This document shows positions 6,754 to 8,171 of a DNA stretch of 8,171 nt, piece after piece. Positions within the stretch are counted from its first letter, which is position 1. The number at the start of each line of letters is the position of its first letter. The notes beneath the pieces were generated by a model. The model saw nothing but the letters and a program-made list of their open reading frames with translations. It ran no database searches and had not been told where the DNA came from. This DNA is from an uncultured Clostridia bacterium (GTDB taxonomy: Bacteria > Bacillota > Clostridia > Lachnospirales > CAMVHY01), in the NCBI GenBank assembly GCA_947167415.1, contig CAMVHY010000051.1, positions 1-8,171 of the forward strand, read 5' to 3'. The translations under genes were made by a program, and so were the position numbers.

Positions 6754-7185
6754 TTAAAATGGCAGATCTTCTTCGTCCAACTCATCTAAAACATTGCGAT
6801 CAGAATTTTGAGTAGAAAATGAATCGTCATCGTCATTATTATTTTTTTGTCTTGCTTCAAACGAACTTTTACTTTCAGCAAAACTCTGTTCTTCAACTAC
6901 AATTTCTGTTACCCAACGTTTTTGTCCTGTTTGGTCATCATAACTTCTAACCTGAATTCTTCCGCAGATACAAATCATTTGTCCTTTTTTTATAAATTTC
7001 TCTGCAAATTCACCTTGTTTACCAAACGCAACACAATTAATAAAATCCGCATCTGGCTCACCATCGCGTTTAAATTTTCTGTTAACAGCAAGCGTATATC
7101 TTGCAATTGCAAACGGAGTTTCGCCTTGAGGATATCTTATTTCGGGATCACGTGTTAATCTGCCCATTAAAATAACCTTATTCAT
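6754..7185 (-). CDS. ssb: Single-stranded DNA-binding protein
   Basis: SSB coats single-stranded DNA during replication, repair and recombination and recruits partner proteins through its acidic tip. The 143 residues divide into an OB-fold domain (about 1-107) and a disordered tail. The fold carries MNKVILMGRLTRDPEIRY at the N-terminus, the signature ADFINCVAFGKQGEFAEKF, and GRIQVRSYDDQTGQKRWVTE, ending in EEQSFAESK. The tail contains an Asn/Asp run and closes with the partner-binding tip DELDEEDLPF. Length and tip are normal. It starts 17 bases after the rpsF stop, with only a modest G-rich site (GGGGG at 7196-7200) 10 bases before the ATG. It lies in the usual Bacillota position between rpsF and rpsR. 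Confidence 0.97.
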   Translation of the reverse strand: MNKVILMGRLTRDPEIRYPQGETPFAIARYTLAVNRKFKRDGEPDADFINCVAFGKQGEFAEKFIKKGQMICICGRIQVRSYDDQTGQKRWVTEIVVEEQSFAESKSSFEARQKNNNDDDDSFSTQNSDRNVLDELDEEDLPF

Positions 7186-7202
7186 AAAAACAAAAGCCCC
7201 CG

Positions 7203-7493
7203 TTAATTTTCATAACTAACAATCAAAAATCTTATTACATTTTCGTTTATACGCAATTTCGATTCCAAAACAGCAGGAACACTTGATTCAGCTGAAAAAA
7301 TTATAAAATTATAATTGCCTTCGCTGAATTTTTTAATTTCATACGCCAATTTTTTTTTGCCCCAAGCATCAATTTTTTCTATGACCGCTCCTGATTTATC
7401 AATCATACTTTTTATGTTTTCCATCTCACTATTAAAAATTTCTTCCGATAAATCAGGTTTTAAAATCAATGCCAATTCATATTTTTTATTCAT
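7203..7493 (-). CDS. rpsF: 30S ribosomal protein S6
   Basis: S6 binds S18 and the central domain of 16S rRNA on the 30S platform. The 96-residue protein has the family's ferredoxin-like pattern: KKYELALILKPDL at the start, then GAVIEKIDAWGKKKLAYEI, GNYNFIIFSAE and the final NENVIRFLIVSYEN. It is complete and of normal length. AGGAGGT (about 7500-7506) lies 6 bases before the ATG. It is the first gene of rpsF-ssb-rpsR, served by an extended -10 promoter at 7550-7558 and a leader of about 50 bases with a hairpin (7517-7537). In many bacteria the S6-S18 pair represses its own operon through such a leader. Confidence 0.97.
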   Translation of the reverse strand: MNKKYELALILKPDLSEEIFNSEMENIKSMIDKSGAVIEKIDAWGKKKLAYEIKKFSEGNYNFIIFSAESSVPAVLESKLRINENVIRFLIVSYEN

Positions 7494-7516
7494 ATTTACA
7501 CCTCCTTTTGAACAAA

Positions 7517-7537
7517 GCCCACATTTTTTGTGTGAGC
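7517..7537 (-). promoter_or_regulatory. Hairpin in the rpsF leader
   Basis: On the minus strand GCTCACA pairs with TGTGGGC (7 pairs, one G-U) around a 7-base A-rich loop, between the promoter and the ribosome binding site of rpsF. No T tract follows, so it is not a terminator. Its position fits a site for feedback control by S6-S18, but I could not match the published S6:S18 leader motif with certainty; the function is inferred from position only. Confidence 0.5.
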
Positions 7538-7549
7538 AAGGACGAAAAA

Positions 7550-7558
7550 ATTATAACA
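7550..7558 (-). promoter_or_regulatory. Extended -10 promoter of rpsF-ssb-rpsR
   Basis: The minus strand carries TGTTATAAT, a perfect -10 TATAAT (7550-7555) preceded by the TGn extension (7556-7558). No good -35 box stands 17 bases upstream, where the sequence is only T-rich, which is usual for extended -10 promoters. It lies just downstream of the terminator at 7573-7605, so the operon begins here. Confidence 0.7.
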
Positions 7559-7572
7559 AAATATTTTTCAAA

Positions 7573-7605
7573 CAAAAAAAGTCACAGACGACAAAATCTG
7601 TGACT
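7573..7605 (-). terminator. Rho-independent terminator after the 3' fragment gene
   Basis: On the minus strand AGTCACAGA (7597-7605) and TCTGTGACT (7580-7588) form a perfect 9-bp stem around an 8-base loop, followed by seven T's (7573-7579). It lies 65 bases after the stop of the gene ending at 7670 and separates it from the rpsF operon. Confidence 0.93.
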
Positions 7606-7669
7606 AAAAAACCTAAACTTATAAGCAAATAATTTTTTTCATTTTATTCTTTTATCAAATGAATTTATA

Positions 7670-8131
7670 TTATTGGTTTCGCTCTCGATTTGCTAAAGGT
7701 GCTGCTACTTGACTAGAAAGGAAATCATTGGCCTGTTGTTCCTTAATCCTTCCGTTAAATTGCTCTGCTTTACTTTGAGCTCCCTTAAATATGTCTCTGA
7801 TACTCGTGTCATCTTTGATTGTATCAGCATATTGTTCCAATTCTTTATTTCCCGTTTCTATAAGTTTTTGTTTAAATTTGGGAACAACTTGATCAATGAG
7901 AAACCTATCGGTTTCTTTAGTAAGATAATTTACAAACTCACCTTCATTAGTAGCATTTTTTTGAGCTCTTGCTATCAATCCTAACGAAGCTTGATGCAAT
8001 GGGCTCCCTTCTTTTAATATGGGAGCACCATTCCCATCTTTTTTAATTTCAAAAAGCTTATATCTCTGACCAGTTTCTTTATTTTCATGATCTTTCCATT
8101 CCCCGCAAAAGTTTTCCTCATAAATATCTCT
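7670..8131 (-). CDS. 3' part of an unrecognised protein, frame broken near 8125
   Basis: The frame is open from 8131 to the TAA at 7670-7672 (153 codons) and encodes a hydrophilic, helix-rich, soluble-looking protein without signal peptide or membrane helix. I do not recognise the family. Visible stretches are NFCGEWKDHENKETGQRYKL, then LHQASLGLIARAQKNATNEG and, at the end, SSQVAAPLANRERNQ. A TTG at 7997-7999, with AAGGGAG five bases upstream, could be read as a start giving 109 residues. However, the 44 in-frame codons before it read like ordinary protein, so the real gene most likely begins further upstream, off the window. Upstream of 8131 this frame has a stop, while the neighbouring frame (8131-8169) reads FLEKYDQIFRDNK. 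A lost base in between would join them. G+C looks higher here than in the GLUG gene. Confidence 0.65.
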   Translation of the reverse strand, partial: RDIYEENFCGEWKDHENKETGQRYKLFEIKKDGNGAPILKEGSPLHQASLGLIARAQKNATNEGEFVNYLTKETDRFLIDQVVPKFKQKLIETGNKELEQYADTIKDDTSIRDIFKGAQSKAEQFNGRIKEQQANDFLSSQVAAPLANRERNQ

Positions 8132-8169
8132 TTATTATCTCTAAATATTTGATCATATTTCTCTAAGAA
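8131..8169 (-). pseudogene. Upstream piece of the frame-broken gene, cut by the window end
   Basis: Thirteen codons, FLEKYDQIFRDNK, are open on the minus strand up to the window edge and have the same charged, helical character as the protein that follows one frame away at 8131 and below. After this point the frame gives an unlikely K/M-rich string and a stop at about 8016. I take it as the same gene with one base missing (or two extra) at about 8120-8133. Too short to identify. Confidence 0.45.
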
Positions 8170-8171
8170 TA

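Noticed and set aside
7670..7999. A self-contained 109-residue gene starting at the TTG at 7997-7999
   Set aside because: The frame continues upstream for 44 further codons with normal protein-like composition, so the TTG is more likely internal despite the purine-rich stretch before it.

Overview
The window reads as very A/T-rich chromosomal DNA from a low-GC Bacillota bacterium, probably clostridial. The reasons are the gene order rpsF-ssb-rpsR, a zinc-ribbon (CxxC...CxxH) S18, strong GGAGG ribosome binding sites, U-tailed hairpin terminators, an SSB tip ending DLPF, and a secreted GLUG-repeat protein of a kind common in gut Firmicutes. Genus cannot be read from the sequence. Bases 1-49 are not biological: they match the 3' part of the Illumina P5/TruSeq universal adapter, so the assembly starts at base 50 and the first gene is cut there.

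Layout from left to right. Bases 50-136 hold the last 28 codons of an unidentified + strand gene. Next is a complete deoB (phosphopentomutase, 198-1370, +), followed by a terminator that works for both strands. The rest of the recognisable genes are on the minus strand. These are an unrecognised protein with a C-terminal membrane hairpin (1473-2372) with its own excellent promoter, and a very large secreted GLUG-repeat protein (2534-5959) whose repeats are split by a helical stretch of about 440 residues. Then come a gap of about 230 bases without genes, a decayed IS5-type transposase tail (about 6233-6420), and the operon rpsF-ssb-rpsR (7493 down to 6487) with an extended -10 promoter, a leader hairpin and a terminator. 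Last is the 3' part of an unrecognised gene (7670-8131) whose frame appears broken about 45 bases before the window end.

Functionally, deoB serves nucleoside and pentose salvage. rpsF-ssb-rpsR supplies two partner proteins of the 30S platform plus single-strand DNA binding protein. The GLUG protein is probably exported. The terminators and promoters divide the minus strand into independent units: the unknown membrane protein, the GLUG protein, the ribosomal operon and the 3' fragment. I see no convincing multi-gene novel system. The most unusual item is the architecture of the GLUG/coiled-coil protein. The two unrecognised proteins are the other open questions.
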